DNA of 64,000 bases, from the NCBI GenBank assembly GCA_963377175.1, contig CAUJNA010003501.1, positions 285,487 through 349,486 of the forward strand. The letters are read 5' to 3'. Below the pieces are notes generated by a model, which was not told the DNA's origin, made no database searches, and saw only the letters and a program-made list of their open reading frames with translations. The stretch comes from Effrenium voratum (lineage: Eukaryota; Sar; Dinophyceae; Suessiales; Symbiodiniaceae). The position numbers and the translations under genes were made by a program. This document shows, piece by piece, positions 33,858 through 43,479 of this stretch (the stretch's first letter is position 1; every line of letters begins with the position of its first letter).

Positions 33858-35069
33858 TCATTTTTGTTCGTACGGCGAAGGAGAGTCTAGGCCGCCTCGA
33901 TGTCTCGGGCCAGCTGGTCGTAGCTCGGTGGAGGCAGGCGGCTCTGGCGCGACTGCCCCGAGCTGCGGGAGCTTGCCCGGGAGTTCGGCTGGGACTGGGG
34001 GAGTCACAGGGTTCAGGCCCCAGGAGAAGGGGCGCGGCGTGTGATTGGTCTGCGCCTGGACTCTGAAGCCAGACTGTGAGGAGGCCCGGCTGCTTGCGGG
34101 GCTGCCTGAAGTGCTGCTGCCGGAGCACAGCGTGAAGTGCTGGGGCTGAGTGGCGTCATTCATGTTGTTGGCGGACCGGACGTCCTGCACGGCTGCGTCC
34201 TCACTGCCCTGCTGAGGCCGGAAGAGTGTGTTCTCCAGCACCCAGCCCGTGCCGCGGGCCAGGCCGTAGGCTGCGCCGCCTGCGAGTCCCACAGCCAACC
34301 CTGCCGTCGCCGCTGCGCCAACTCCCGCCGTGGCATCCAGCAACCTCTCCCGCCGTGGGCGCCAAAGCAGCGGCCCCTTCTGCCAGGCCCCCCAAGTACC
34401 CGAAGGCCCCGCCCACGCCCTCGGCGGCAACGGCAACCTCTCCCTCCTCTGCGGCCACAGCTGCCGTCTCCTCTATGGCCTGTGCTGCGCCACGCTCCAC
34501 CTCCTGCGCGCGCTGCCCCGCCTCGCCCAGGAGGCGCTCTACGGGCGGGGGCTGCGGCTGCGGCCCTGGGCGGGGCAATACATTTAGGCGGACGTACTCA
34601 GCTGCGGGGAGCGGAAGGCCTGCACCGCCGCGAGCCCTGCTGCTCCTGCGCCCACAAGGTCCGCTGCTGCCTGCGCTCCGTCGGCCGCGCTGCGCAGACG
34701 GCCCGTGATGGAGGGCGGGCCCTGGCCGTTGTTCGTCAGCGCGTCTGCCTCTGGGGCTCCTGCCAGGTCGTCCTCGCCGAAGCGGTTTCCTCCGCCTTGG
34801 CGCATCCGGGCCAAGTCCTCGTCCGTGGCCTCGGCGGGAGTGCGGAAGCCTTCCTCTGGAATCGCCCTCAGGGGCGTGTGCTGCAGAGGCTGCGGGTTGG
34901 GGTCCTCGCTGGACTGCACGAAATCGTCCAAGTAGAAGTGGCTCGTGACAAACGTGGTGGCCTTGCGGTCCGGCTGGTCCAGGGGCAGCGGCTCGTTCCG
35001 CTCCAGGTAGCCCACAACCTGCTCGAAGCGCGGGCGCTGGCTGAAGCCGTGGGCCCGAAGGGTCTTCAT
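33858..35069 (-). pseudogene. PLV Ala/Gly-rich virion protein, copy A (frameshifted)
   Basis: Starts MKTLRAHGFSQRPRFEQVVGY directly after the stop of the next gene (TAA then ATG). A long middle part, rich in Asp/Glu and then Ala/Gly, is missing from copy B. Further on, in other frames, it has VERLLGEAGQRAQEVERGA, a Glu/Ala helix, and a Gly/Ala-rich hydrophobic segment (GLAVGLAGGAAYGLARGTG) that could enter a membrane, then a Ser/Pro-rich C-terminus. Several frameshifts. Similar Gly/Ala-rich proteins are common in capsid gene blocks, but I cannot name a family. Confidence 0.5.
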
Positions 35070-35360
35070 TTACTGTTGCGCAACTTCGCCCGCTGCGCGT
35101 TCGACGCCCCTGCGCTCGGCGCGCGCGTAGCGCAGCTGAGGTACCTGGCGGTGCACGGCCTCCGTCAGCCGGCTCACGTCGTCCAGGTGCCGCTGCCCCT
35201 CTTGGGCTAGCCGGCGCTCCCCAAGCCAGGCGTTGAAGGCCCGCGCCTCCTCCAGCTCTCGCTGGCGCTTCAGCAGCAGCGGCTGCAGGTCGTAGCTCGG
35301 ATACGTCTTTCGGAACCACCGGAGCATCTGCGGCTCGTTGCGAGGTTCGATGGACATCAT
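35070..35360 (-). CDS. PLV small helical protein, 96 aa
   Basis: Reads MMSIEPRNEPQMLRWFRKTY and then a charged helical body (LLLKRQRELEEARAF) to VAQQ. The stop is followed at once by the ATG of the next gene. The copy B counterpart keeps the N-terminal 40 residues before a frameshift. It resembles small virion or scaffold proteins by size and position only. Function unknown. Confidence 0.55.
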   Translation of the reverse strand: MMSIEPRNEPQMLRWFRKTYPSYDLQPLLLKRQRELEEARAFNAWLGERRLAQEGQRHLDDVSRLTEAVHRQVPQLRYARAERRGVERAAGEVAQQ

Positions 35361-35368
35361 CTTGCTCT

Positions 35369-35991
35369 TTACACCAGTACGCTAGCTCCCGCCGTCAGCC
35401 GGTCGTAGGCCGACTGCCTCTCCAGCATGCGCATGGCGCGCTCGCTCGGACGAGGCGCTTCTACAGGCTCGGGCCGTACCTCCTCGGGCCGTACCTCGCT
35501 GTGTACCTCGGGCTCGGGCTGTACCTCGGGCTCTAACTGTGGCTCTAGCTGTGGCTCGGGCTTGGGCGCTGCCTTGGGCGCTGCCTTGGGCTTGGGCGCT
35601 GCCTTGGGCTTAGGAGCTGGCGCGGCAACTGCCTTGGGCGCTGCCTTGGGTGCTGCCTTGGGCACGGGCGCTGCTTGGGCGCAGCCTTGGGTGCAGCCTT
35701 GGGTGCTGCCTTGGGCGCTGCCTTGGGTGCTGCCTTGGACACGGGTGCTGCCTTGGGTGCAGCCTTGGGAGCCGTCTTGGGCTTTGTGGGAAATCTCACC
35801 CTCTTGGGACGGAAGGGGGAGTCCGCTTCATACGCCGGCTCCGTGGGCAGGTCGTCGATCATTTTTTTTCTCTTCGCCAGGTCGTCGATCATTTTTTTGC
35901 TCTTTGGCAGGGGCAGCTCGGGCGGCTTGGGCTTGTTTTTGCTGCCCGGGGGCCTGCCTCTAGGCCTTGGCGCCGGTTGCGCTTGCTTCAT
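35369..35991 (-). pseudogene. PLV AT-hook DNA-binding protein, copy A
   Basis: N-terminus has PRPRGRPPGSKNK, a textbook AT-hook (core GRP), then charged segments with two KKMIDDL repeats and a long Pro-Lys-Ala-Ala array. The frame changes near 35,660; the C-terminus (RMLERQSAYDRLTAGASVLV) is in the other frame and matches copy B. The array resembles histone H1-like or viral core proteins that pack DNA. The expanded array probably caused the slip. Confidence 0.6.
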
Positions 35992-36037
35992 CGGTTTTTT
36001 AATAGAAAATATTATTTTTTTAAAGACCTTCGGGGGA

Positions 36038-36902
36038 TTAGACGTGATCCAAAAACAGCACGAAGGACAAGGACGAGCCCCGCAGTCGAACGACTTGGCC
36101 TTCCAGGTCTGTCAGCCGGAAGCGCAGGTGTCTCAGGGTGATGGGGCCCCTAACATCGGAGCCGGTCTCCACAATGGTGCCCACGCCGCTCTTCAGATGT
36201 CGTCCCCCAGATTGCCCAGCACGCGGCTGGCGTTGGTCAGCTGGGGGCAGCGCAGGTAGACCTCGTTGTAGCAATTCATGCGCACGAACTCGAAGACCTG
36301 CTGGGCGCCGGAGACGAAGCTGGGGCCTAGCGTGTGATCGATGCTGAAGGGCTTGCTCGGAGAGGCGCCCGGCGAGGTGGGGTAGTCCACAGCGTCTGGG
36401 AACTGCTGCTGCAGCTCCAGATCGTTCAGAATGAGGCGGTTGCCGTCGTAGGCTACGCTGAGGCTGTTCGTGGTCTCGCTGTACGTGGCAGTAGCGAAGT
36501 TGGAGCTGATCCAGGCGGCCAGCCGGGAGCCCGTGTAGGCGCCCTCCGGAAGGAGAGCCCAGTTCAGCGTGCCGAGCGCGGCGTCCCCCAGTACAAGTAG
36601 CGGCCGCGATCAGTCGAGCTGTCGGCCAGGCGGATCTTGTAGACGGCCAGCCTGGCGTCGCTCTGCAGGTGCAGGGACTCTCCCAGGTCTACCTCAAAGT
36701 CGCTGTCTGAGCCGGCTACCCTCTTGCGGCTGTCCACGTAGATCGTTGTCATTCTTTTCTTTAGGAAGCCACCTGTTCGGCGAACGATGGGTGGCTGGAC
36801 TGCTGCGACGGAGGTGCAGCAGGAGATGTTCTCAAACCGTGCGCTGATCAGTGTGGAGCTAGCGAACAGCTTCTGGCCCAGGAAGCTGAGCGCCGCTCCC
36901 AT
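36038..36902 (-). pseudogene. PLV penton/minor capsid protein, copy A (frameshifted)
   Basis: Begins MGAALSFLGQKLFASS and reaches MTTIYVDSRKRVAGSDSDF, the 'IxSRxRxxGtxSdF' start of Polinton/PLV minor capsid proteins. Frame breaks follow at about 36,590 and 36,200; a short deletion removes part of the segment with EDDIL in copy B. The C-terminus LSFVLFLDHV is kept. See copy B for the intact form. Confidence 0.65.
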
Positions 36903-37649
36903 CGGCTTCTTTTTCCAATGCGAAACGCTCTTCGAAGCGCAAGTAGAACATCTCATTCTTTGGCTTGAGGTAGTACACGAAGAGGAAGCTGTAGGGGTCC
37001 CGAGTCGCCTGCTCGTAGATCCTGTGCAGCTTGTCCTTTGGCAGCAGGGCGCTCAGCTCTTCGATGACGGCCTCCAGCTCGTGCTGGTTGCGCAGCCTCC
37101 AGCAGCAGAGGAATTGCTGATTGACCCGCACGGCTGCGCTGATGAGCCTCAGCTTCTGGGAGCTCACCCAGGTGCTGATCTGCATATGCCGACCCCTGAT
37201 GAACAGCGTATCCAGGGCGCCGTTGACCTTGTGGAGCTGCGGCATATCCGCCATATCGTCGATGACTACTAGCACCTGATACAGCTTCTTCATCTCCAAC
37301 TTCTTGGATGTCTCGGTGATCTTGCGCTGCCTCTGGATGATGCCCCGCAGCGCAGCCTCGTCCCACTCGTCCCAGTAGGCTTGCTCTTTCTCCGTGTTCA
37401 CCCAAGGTCCTCCTCTATGTACTTCTTGACGGGGATCCAGCCATCGTCGATCCCAATCGAAGGACTGAAGATATAGTTTTTCTCGAAGACTCCGCGGTAT
37501 TGCTCCAGAATCATGCTGATCAGCGCCACGGTTTTGCCGGACTTGCTGGGGCCGAGGAAGATACCCGTACATGGTACCTGGGGCACCACGGGGTCCGAGG
37601 GCTGTTTGCTGCCATACTCGGCCGTAGGAAACAGCTTGATCTTCCCCAT
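36859..37649 (-). pseudogene. PLV packaging ATPase (A32/FtsK-HerA type), copy A (one frameshift)
   Basis: MGKIKLFPTAEYGSKQPSDP, then the Walker A loop GPSKSGKT in context IFLGPSKSGKTVALIS, then a frameshift at about 37,400. The rest has Walker B (VLVVIDDMAD), a TWVSSQKLRL sensor-like segment and a C-terminal helical part. This family drives DNA into viral capsids. The gene is full length apart from the single shift. It overlaps the penton gene start by about 40 bp, and its promoter lies in a short divergent gap to the Cys-repeat gene. Confidence 0.75.
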
Positions 37650-37849
37650 TTCCTTTGTTTACTTGCCAAATTCGAAGCCCAGTGCGGTGCGTTCATCCTG
37701 CTGGCCTCCGGTGGTCTCTGCCGCGGCGGGCGGGCTGGCGCCTGTGGGTTTTAAACAACTCTGCGCCTACACGGCAGCCTCTATTCTGGCGCGTTCATTT
37801 GCGCCGCCGCTCGCCGGGACGTGTAAGAAAACACCAAGAGTGTTCAGCG

Positions 37850-38851
37850 ATGGCACCTGTGCGCCGGCCTGAGAAGAAGTGCGCGCACGGGCGGAGGCGG
37901 CCCCAGTGCCGCGAGTGCGGCGGGTCGTCCTTCTGTGAGCATGGGCGACTGCGGCACCGGCGCCGCGACTGCGGCGGCGCGTCGGTCTGCGAGCATGGGC
38001 GACTGCGGCGCCGGTGCCGCGAGTGCGGCGGCTCGTCCTTATGCGAGCATGGGCGGCGGCGGCACGAGTGCCGCGAGTGCGGTGGCGTGTCGGTCTGCGA
38101 GCACGGGCGGCGGCGGTATCAGTGCCGCGACTGCTGCGGAGCGTCCTTCTGCCCGCATGGGCGACAGCGGGCGATCTGCAGCGACTGCGGCGGCGCGGCA
38201 ATCTGTCAGCACAGGCGACAGCGGGCGCACTGCCGCGACTGCGGCAATTTTGTGTGTCAAATCCAGGGCTGTCCTCGGCAAGATCTCCCGTTTTCCGCGG
38301 CGCGGGGCCTGCTGCGACATATGCGAACGATGCACGGCGACAACCCGCGCTCGGTGACCAAGAGTAAGGAGCTTGAGGTGCACCAAGCACTCCGCGACGC
38401 GCAGATCACCTTCGAGCACCAGCACCACCTGCCCTTCCGTGGCTGCGGGTTGGAGTCGGAGACGGCCCACGCCTTCGCGGACTTTGCCCTGCCGACTCCG
38501 TGGGGCTACGTCCTGCTGGAGGTTGACGAGGAGCAGCATAAGGCTTACGACCCCAGCTGCGACGCGCGCAGGGACTTCGACATGGCCGCCAGCGTGGCGC
38601 TTGGCAGCGGGCACAAGCTGCTGGTGCTGCGCTACAACCCTGACGCCTTCAAGATCGCCGGCGTGACGCGGCGGACCACCAAGAAGGAGCGCCACGCGCA
38701 GCTGATCCGCCTGCTGGGCGAGCTGCTGGCGTGCGAGCCGGAGGCGCCGTTCACCCGCCTCTTTCTCTTCTACGACCGGGACGCGGAGAACAACGCGCTG
38801 CCCTGCGTGGCGGAGAACTGGTCCGAGCCCGTGCGGTCCCCCAGAGACTAA
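37850..38851 (+). CDS. EsV-1-7-like Cys-repeat protein with C-terminal nuclease-like domain (333 aa)
   Basis: Starts MAPVRRPEKKCAHGRR. About seven repeats of C-x-H-G-R-x-R-x2-C-x2-C-G-G fill residues 10-140 (each about 19 residues), close to the EsV-1-7 repeats first named from a brown-algal virus and frequent in giant viruses and protists; they should bind zinc. After an isolated C-x4-C...H-x3-H finger (about residue 145) comes a domain with YVLLEVDEEQHKAY, a conserved Arg-Arg and LLVLRYNPDAF. The ExDExQH pattern resembles small endonuclease-like domains linked to such repeats in giant viruses. The frame is intact. It ends 9 bp before the adenine methyltransferase, so the two are probably one unit. 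Confidence 0.65.
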   Translation: MAPVRRPEKKCAHGRRRPQCRECGGSSFCEHGRLRHRRRDCGGASVCEHGRLRRRCRECGGSSLCEHGRRRHECRECGGVSVCEHGRRRYQCRDCCGASFCPHGRQRAICSDCGGAAICQHRRQRAHCRDCGNFVCQIQGCPRQDLPFSAARGLLRHMRTMHGDNPRSVTKSKELEVHQALRDAQITFEHQHHLPFRGCGLESETAHAFADFALPTPWGYVLLEVDEEQHKAYDPSCDARRDFDMAASVALGSGHKLLVLRYNPDAFKIAGVTRRTTKKERHAQLIRLLGELLACEPEAPFTRLFLFYDRDAENNALPCVAENWSEPVRSPRD

Positions 38852-38860
38852 AAGGCTGGC

Positions 38861-39655
38861 ATGCAACTGAAGTACATGGGAAGCAAATCCTGGTTAGCTC
38901 CTCACGTGGACCGGCTGCTGGGGGACGTCGCCGTGCTTCACTCTCCCTTCTTCGGCTCTGGAAAGCTGGAGTACTACCTCGCAACCCGGCGTCCGGCCCT
39001 GAAGGTGCGCGGCGTCGACGCCTTCGAGCCCGTCGCAAACCTGCACCGCTGCTACTTGAGGCAAGACCCGGTCATCCTGCGCTCCTTGCTGCGCCTGGCG
39101 GGGCGCAAAGTAGACAGGCGCTTCTACTTCAGTCACCTCCTGCCGGGCACTCAGAGAGGCCGCGCCGGGCGCCGGGCTGCCTGCTCATACGTCCTGCTGC
39201 GCAACAGCTTCTCGGGAAAGTGGGGCTCCTTCACACAGCAGCGGCCACTGGCGCTGAGCAGCGTGCGGCGTCTGCAACGGCCGCCCACAAACGTGACCGT
39301 GCGGCACCAGGACGCGCTGGCCCATCTACGCGCTCTGCCCCGCCAAGCGACCCGACAAGCCATATACGCCGATCCTCCCTACATCTTCCCAGGCCGCAGC
39401 ATGAACTACTATGGCACGAGGAGGCGGGGGCATGACCTGGCCTTCCACTCGGAGCTCCGAGACGCGCTCTTCGCAAGCGGCCTGCCCTTCCGCGTAAGCA
39501 TAAACGACGTGCCTGAAGCCTGGGAGCTCTACAGCAGGGCCGGCTCCATCACAAGGCTGTGCTCGGGCAAGAACAGCTCCAAGCCTGAGCTGCTGGTGCT
39601 GCATCAGGGCAATCCTGCTGCGGCGACAGGATTGAGTAAAGCAATCCTGGGCTGA
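38861..39655 (+). CDS. D12-class DNA adenine N6-methyltransferase (Dam-like, 264 aa)
   Basis: MQLKYMGSKSWLAPHV at the N-terminus matches the family start, 'xYxGsKxxl'. Motif I reads PFFGSGKLEYYL, motif IV reads ADPPYIF (the catalytic DPPY), and SINDVPEAWELY lies where the C-terminal signature 'SN' sits. This is the usual size for the D12 family. It transfers a methyl group from AdoMet to adenine N6. The frame is intact. The last 15 codons run into the CAATCCTG/CAGGATTG repeats, so the original C-terminus may have been slightly shorter or different. Confidence 0.8.
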   Translation: MQLKYMGSKSWLAPHVDRLLGDVAVLHSPFFGSGKLEYYLATRRPALKVRGVDAFEPVANLHRCYLRQDPVILRSLLRLAGRKVDRRFYFSHLLPGTQRGRAGRRAACSYVLLRNSFSGKWGSFTQQRPLALSSVRRLQRPPTNVTVRHQDALAHLRALPRQATRQAIYADPPYIFPGRSMNYYGTRRRGHDLAFHSELRDALFASGLPFRVSINDVPEAWELYSRAGSITRLCSGKNSSKPELLVLHQGNPAAATGLSKAILG

Positions 39656-39712
39656 CGACAGGATTGAAGCTCCAATCCTGCGCCCAACACAGGATTGCCA
39701 GGGCCGCACCAG
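39600..39712. repeat. CAGGATTG/CAATCCTG palindromic repeats
   Basis: At least three inverted pairs of CAATCCTG and CAGGATTG with short spacers. The same motif brackets the inverted ATPase segment at 48.15-48.58 kb. Confidence 0.8.
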
Positions 39713-39734
39713 GCCCGCACCAGGCCCCAATCCG

Positions 39735-40640
39735 ACTTCGGTATGGAGCGAGATCGGATTTCCGACTTCGGTGGAGAAAAGTGGCTCTTAGACCGAAGCC
39801 GCGGAGCCGGCCTCGCTCAGACCGAAGCCGCGGAGCCGGCCTCGCTTTTCCAAGCCTTTTGCGCACTTTTCGGCCCCAAAGAGAGCGGTGACGAAGCGGT
39901 GACATCGCAGTGAGACTGTTTTTGGGCCAAAAAGCGCCGTTTTGGACAGGTAGCGAGAGCCCATGGTGAGATGGTTTAGGCGTTGCTCTCCGTAGCGACG
40001 TTTCGGAGGTTCGATTCCTCCCCGGCACCTCGGCGGGCTGACGTGTTAGAGACCGGTGACATCGGCGGTGACTAGTTCAGCAGGCTGACGCGTTACGTGG
40101 GAGAACCTCGGCAGGCTGACGTGTTACGCGGGAGCACCTCGGCGGGCTGCCGTGTCAGACCCCGGCGAAATCGGAGGCGTGCCTCGGCAGGCTGACGTGT
40201 TAGAGACCGGTGACTTCGGCGGTGACAAGCTCAGCGGGCTGGAATTCGCAGGTTTTTCGAGGCAGAATACGGATTTCGGAGCATGGCGAACACCTGGAGC
40301 CGGTTTTCGGAGGAAAACGAGCGAATTTGGAGGCCCAGGCAGCACTTTTGACGCAGGACACGAAAAACGCACTTTTCAGAGTTCGCCGTTTTCAGCGCTT
40401 TTTGCACCAAAAACGGAGTGGTGACAAAGACCCCAGGCAGCACTTTTGACGCAGGACACGAAAAACGCACTTTTCAGAGTTCGCCGTTTTCAGCGCTTTT
40501 TGCACCAAAAACGGAGTGGTGACAAAGACCGGTGACATCGGAAAAACGTTCAGCGGCTTGAAGAATTTGGCTGTTTTGCAGGGTTTTGGGACCAAAAATC
40601 CAAATGAATTAGGGTAGTATAGGCAGCCTTTCCTTACTAC
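39735..40640. repeat. Non-coding repeat block between methyltransferase and polymerase genes
   Basis: Contains two copies of an ACCGAAGCCGCGGAGCCGG unit, several CTCGGCAGGCTGACGTGTTA units with a GACCGGTGACATCGG companion, and a 100-bp tandem duplication (about 40,334-40,530). The same elements, in the same order, occur at 58.08-58.79 kb. No gene seen. Confidence 0.8.
39959..40028 (+). tRNA. tRNA-like sequence (Leu/Ser-like D arm, incomplete)
   Basis: GGTGAGATGGTTTAGGCG resembles the D arm of a class II tRNA. GGAGG TTCGATT CCTCC is a perfect T arm. The 5' acceptor strand does not pair with the 3' CCGGCACC, and the anticodon loop is irregular. Probably a tRNA-derived fragment inside the viral non-coding block. 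Confidence 0.35.
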
Positions 40641-40664
40641 TCGAGGCAGTCCTGCCTCAACCTG

Positions 40665-42291
40665 TTGCCGTACGTGGGGCCCGGCTGGTACCCGAAGGTT
40701 TCGCTGGCCGCGATGCTGGACCTGGGCGTCTGCCGCTGGGATCGTGTTGGGCATCTCCGCGCGGAGCCACGTGGACGCGGCGTGAACGCGATGATAGGCC
40801 TGTGGGCGCGCAGCACGGAGGTGGTCTACAGCGTGCGCAGCAGCAGCAGCGAGCTGGACGGCGCGGGCGCGGACTTCTCTCAGGCCTTCGCCTACGAGGG
40901 GGGGCATGGTGTGGAACTTCGTCTACGCCAGGAGGCTGCTGAGCAACGGCACCTACCGCCCCATCCACGACGCGGTCCTGGGCTTCGAGCACTGCATGGT
41001 GGCCAAGGCCCGGCGCATCCTGGACGCGCCGCCGCGCTACCTCGCGCAGGTGAAGACGGACTGCCTGCTGACGCAGCGGCTGCCGAAGCGCTTCGCGGAG
41101 CGGCTGCGGGCGCTGGAGGCGCTGCGCCACCCGGACGGCACGCCGGTCTACCGCGTGGAAGAGACGAAGCCGTTGCTGGGCAGCAGCAGGGCGCCGCGCA
41201 TGGAGGCGGAGCGCCCCAAACAACGGAGGTGGAACGGGGTGGACGACCCCGTGGGCCACTGCCTGGCGGGCAACTCCCTGCTGCTCACGGGCCTGCCGGG
41301 CACCGGAAAGACGCACCTGGCCCGGACCTTGTTGCGAGGCTGCGAGAGCAGGGCGAGGCGGTGCACCTGGTGTCCAAGACGCACTGCTCCGCGCAGAACC
41401 TGGGCCTGGGGGCGCAGACGGCCGACCACTGGGTGCGCAGGTACGTGCGCGGGGGCAGCGCGCAAAAGCTGGACTGGCTGGTGGTGGAGGAGATCACGCA
41501 GCTGGACATGGCGCTCTGGGCGGACCTGGCCTGCGTGGGGCTGAACGCCGACGTGAAGTTCCTGCTGCTGGGAGACTTCCGGCAGCTGCCGGCCGTGCTG
41601 GACTCCTGGGCCGGGCGGCCCATCAGCGCGCCGTTGGAGCACAGCCAGCTGATCCGCGACCTGGCCGGCGGGCACAGGCACGAGCTCACGGAGAACATGC
41701 GCTCCGACCCCGGCATCTTCGACTTCGTGAAGTGGCTGCGGGTCGGCGAGGAGGCGTGCCCCACGCTGGAGCAGGCCAAGGCGAGGCTGAAGGAGCTCTA
41801 CCCCTCCAAGCCCGGGTGGCCGGACACCACGCTGGTCATCAGCCACAGCAAGCGCATGGCCGTCAACGCAGCAGCGAACCGGGCCCTGGCGCCGGAGGCC
41901 TTCACTAGAGTTGGAGACCCAGGTCATCCACATAGATTTGGGTGAGACCCAAAATGGGTGTGATAAACCTATAACACAAAACAGCCCGCAGAGCATGAGG
42001 GTGTGGCCGGGGCTGCGCCTCATCGGGGCCGGCGGAAAAATTCCCAAGGGCGTCTTTGTGGCCGTGGCGGAAGTGGAGCCGGACGGAGTGAGGCTGGACA
42101 ACGGCATGCCGCTGAAGAACCAGGAGCTGCTGCGGGCCACCCGGCCCAGCCACGCAGTTACCTACGCCAGCTGCCAGGGGCTCACCCTCCACAACCGCGT
42201 CCGCCTGGACCTGGAGTCCTGCCACCTCGCGCTGCGCCACCTGTACGTGGGCGCGTCAAGGGCCACGAGCTCCGAGCTGCTGGAGGCCTAG
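40665..42291 (+). pseudogene. PLV replication protein: polymerase-like N-terminus and SF1 (Pif1/RecD-like) helicase, frameshifted
   Basis: Four frame segments (breaks near 40,900, 41,330 and 41,930). The N-terminal third has RGVNAMIGLW and YLAQVKTDCLL, which could be family B polymerase motifs B and C (KTD for DTD). The rest is a clear superfamily 1 helicase: Walker A GLPGTGKT, motif Ia SKTHCSAQNLG, Walker B WLVVEEITQL, motif III GDFRQLPAV, and motifs V-VI YASCQGLTLHN and YVGASRAT. The break near 41,930 coincides with a short AT-rich insertion. A polymerase-helicase would be the replication gene of the element. The stop codon shares the CTAG at 42,288-42,291 with the convergent neighbour. Confidence 0.65.
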
Positions 42292-42812
42292 AACGGGCAG
42301 CACGGCGCCTCCAGGGGCTCCAGCATGAGGTGGCGCACCTCGAAGAGCACGCCCCACTGCCTGCCCATCAGCCACACGTGCCGGGCCTCCACAAGCGCGC
42401 GGCCCCTGCGGCGCGCGAACTCCGCGGGGCGCGGCACGCGGTTGCCGGCGGGGTCCCAGAAGAGGCAGCGCTCCAGGTCCATCTTGCACTTCACGTGCTT
42501 GCCCTTGGCGCTCACCTTGACGGCGCGCTGCAGCTGGCTCTCAAGCTCCGTGCGGGCGGCCCCCGGAAAGGGCTTCTGGAAGACGATCATGTTGTCGATG
42601 ACGCCCTGCTCCACCTCCTCCGTCCACAGCTCCAGGTCGGTGTTGCTCGCAAAGCACACGCCCACCCTCTTGGCCCCGTCGTCCTGGAAGTTGCCGGGCT
42701 CCCACAGCACCTCCACGTCCACCTTGCACACCAGCGCGCCCTGATGGGAGTCCTCTATGGACATGAAACTTCCCCCCCTTGGCATTGGTCTGAACGTCCA
42801 GCCCGAGTGCAA
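42288..42812 (-). CDS. PLV conserved-looking protein, unknown (up to 174 aa)
   Basis: Open from MHSGWTFRPM, with a second Met at MSIEDSHQG (residue 17). The body has alternating hydrophobic stretches (KVDVEVLWEPG, RVGVCFASNTDLELW, MIVFQKPFPG) and ends ARHVWLMGRQWGVLFEVRHLM. Mostly beta by appearance. The size and position beside the replication protein would suit an ssDNA-binding protein, but no motif proves it. The stop overlaps the helicase stop on the other strand within CTAG. Intact frame with codon use like its neighbours. Confidence 0.5.
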   Translation of the reverse strand: MHSGWTFRPMPRGGSFMSIEDSHQGALVCKVDVEVLWEPGNFQDDGAKRVGVCFASNTDLELWTEEVEQGVIDNMIVFQKPFPGAARTELESQLQRAVKVSAKGKHVKCKMDLERCLFWDPAGNRVPRPAEFARRRGRALVEARHVWLMGRQWGVLFEVRHLMLEPLEAPCCPF

Positions 42813-42922
42813 GCTTCATTGCGAAGTTCGGCTCCTTTTTTTATCCGTAGGAAAAAAGTCCGGTCCGATGAACGCGCGAGTCTTCTTGGTCGTCGCAGTG
42901 GCGGTGATCTTGCTCTTCAAAA

Positions 42923-43456
42923 ATGCCGAGACTCCTGGAGCTTTTCTGCGGCACCAAGTCGGTGGGCAGGGCCTTCGAGGCGGCGGGCTGGGAGGTCGTC
43001 TCCCTGGACATCGTGTCGAAATTTGAGCGCCGCGCGCTGACGACGCGCCCGCGGCGGCTCCTGGAGGGCGACGCGCTGGTGCTCAGCGCCCTTGAGATCA
43101 TTGCGCACTTTGACCCCTTGATGTGGGTCATAGAGAACCCGGCCACCGGGCTGCTGAAGACCCGCCCGTTCATGGAGCGCCTGCCCTGGGTGGACGTGAC
43201 CTACTGCAAGTACGGAACTCCGTACAGGAAGCAGACGCGGCTGTGGACCAACATGCGCTGGAGGCCGAGGCGAAGCCTGGCCCGGCAGCCGCTGCGAGGC
43301 GTGGCAGGACGGCAGGCACCTCCGGGCCGCGCAGCGGGGGCCGCGGCTGATGGAGGGGCAGTACGAGAGGGTCAGCCAATCACGCGAGCTGCTCTACAGC
43401 GTTCCTGCCGCGCTGTGCGAGGAGATTGCCCACGGAGGAGCTTGCGGAGCGGTTGA
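42923..43456 (+). CDS. PLV cytosine-methyltransferase-like protein lacking the PPC region, copy B
   Basis: Starts MPRLLELFCGTKSVGRAF, the AdoMet-binding motif I of cytosine-5 methyltransferases (F.G..S), followed by VVSLDI. It then jumps to LEGDALVLSALEII and MWVIENPATG, the motif VI region, then DVTYCKYGTPYRKQTRLW, a C-terminal signature I recall from viral and phage relatives. The stretch that normally carries the catalytic PPC motif (about 50 residues) is absent, so the protein is probably inactive as an enzyme or works as a fragment. The frame changes after RSLARQPL, so the C-terminus is also altered. Confidence 0.6.
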   Translation: MPRLLELFCGTKSVGRAFEAAGWEVVSLDIVSKFERRALTTRPRRLLEGDALVLSALEIIAHFDPLMWVIENPATGLLKTRPFMERLPWVDVTYCKYGTPYRKQTRLWTNMRWRPRRSLARQPLRGVAGRQAPPGRAAGAAADGGAVREGQPITRAALQRSCRAVRGDCPRRSLRSG

Positions 43457-43479
43457 GCATTCCGGACTAGGCTTCCTCC

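Noticed and set aside
34137..35319. Long ORFs on both strands (over 350 codons)
   Set aside because: GC-rich shadows of the frameshifted viral virion protein; only the MKTLRAHGF frame has a counterpart in copy B.
37890..38260. CRISPR-like array
   Set aside because: The roughly 57-bp repeats are coding and match zinc-binding Cys-His motifs; there are no unique spacers.
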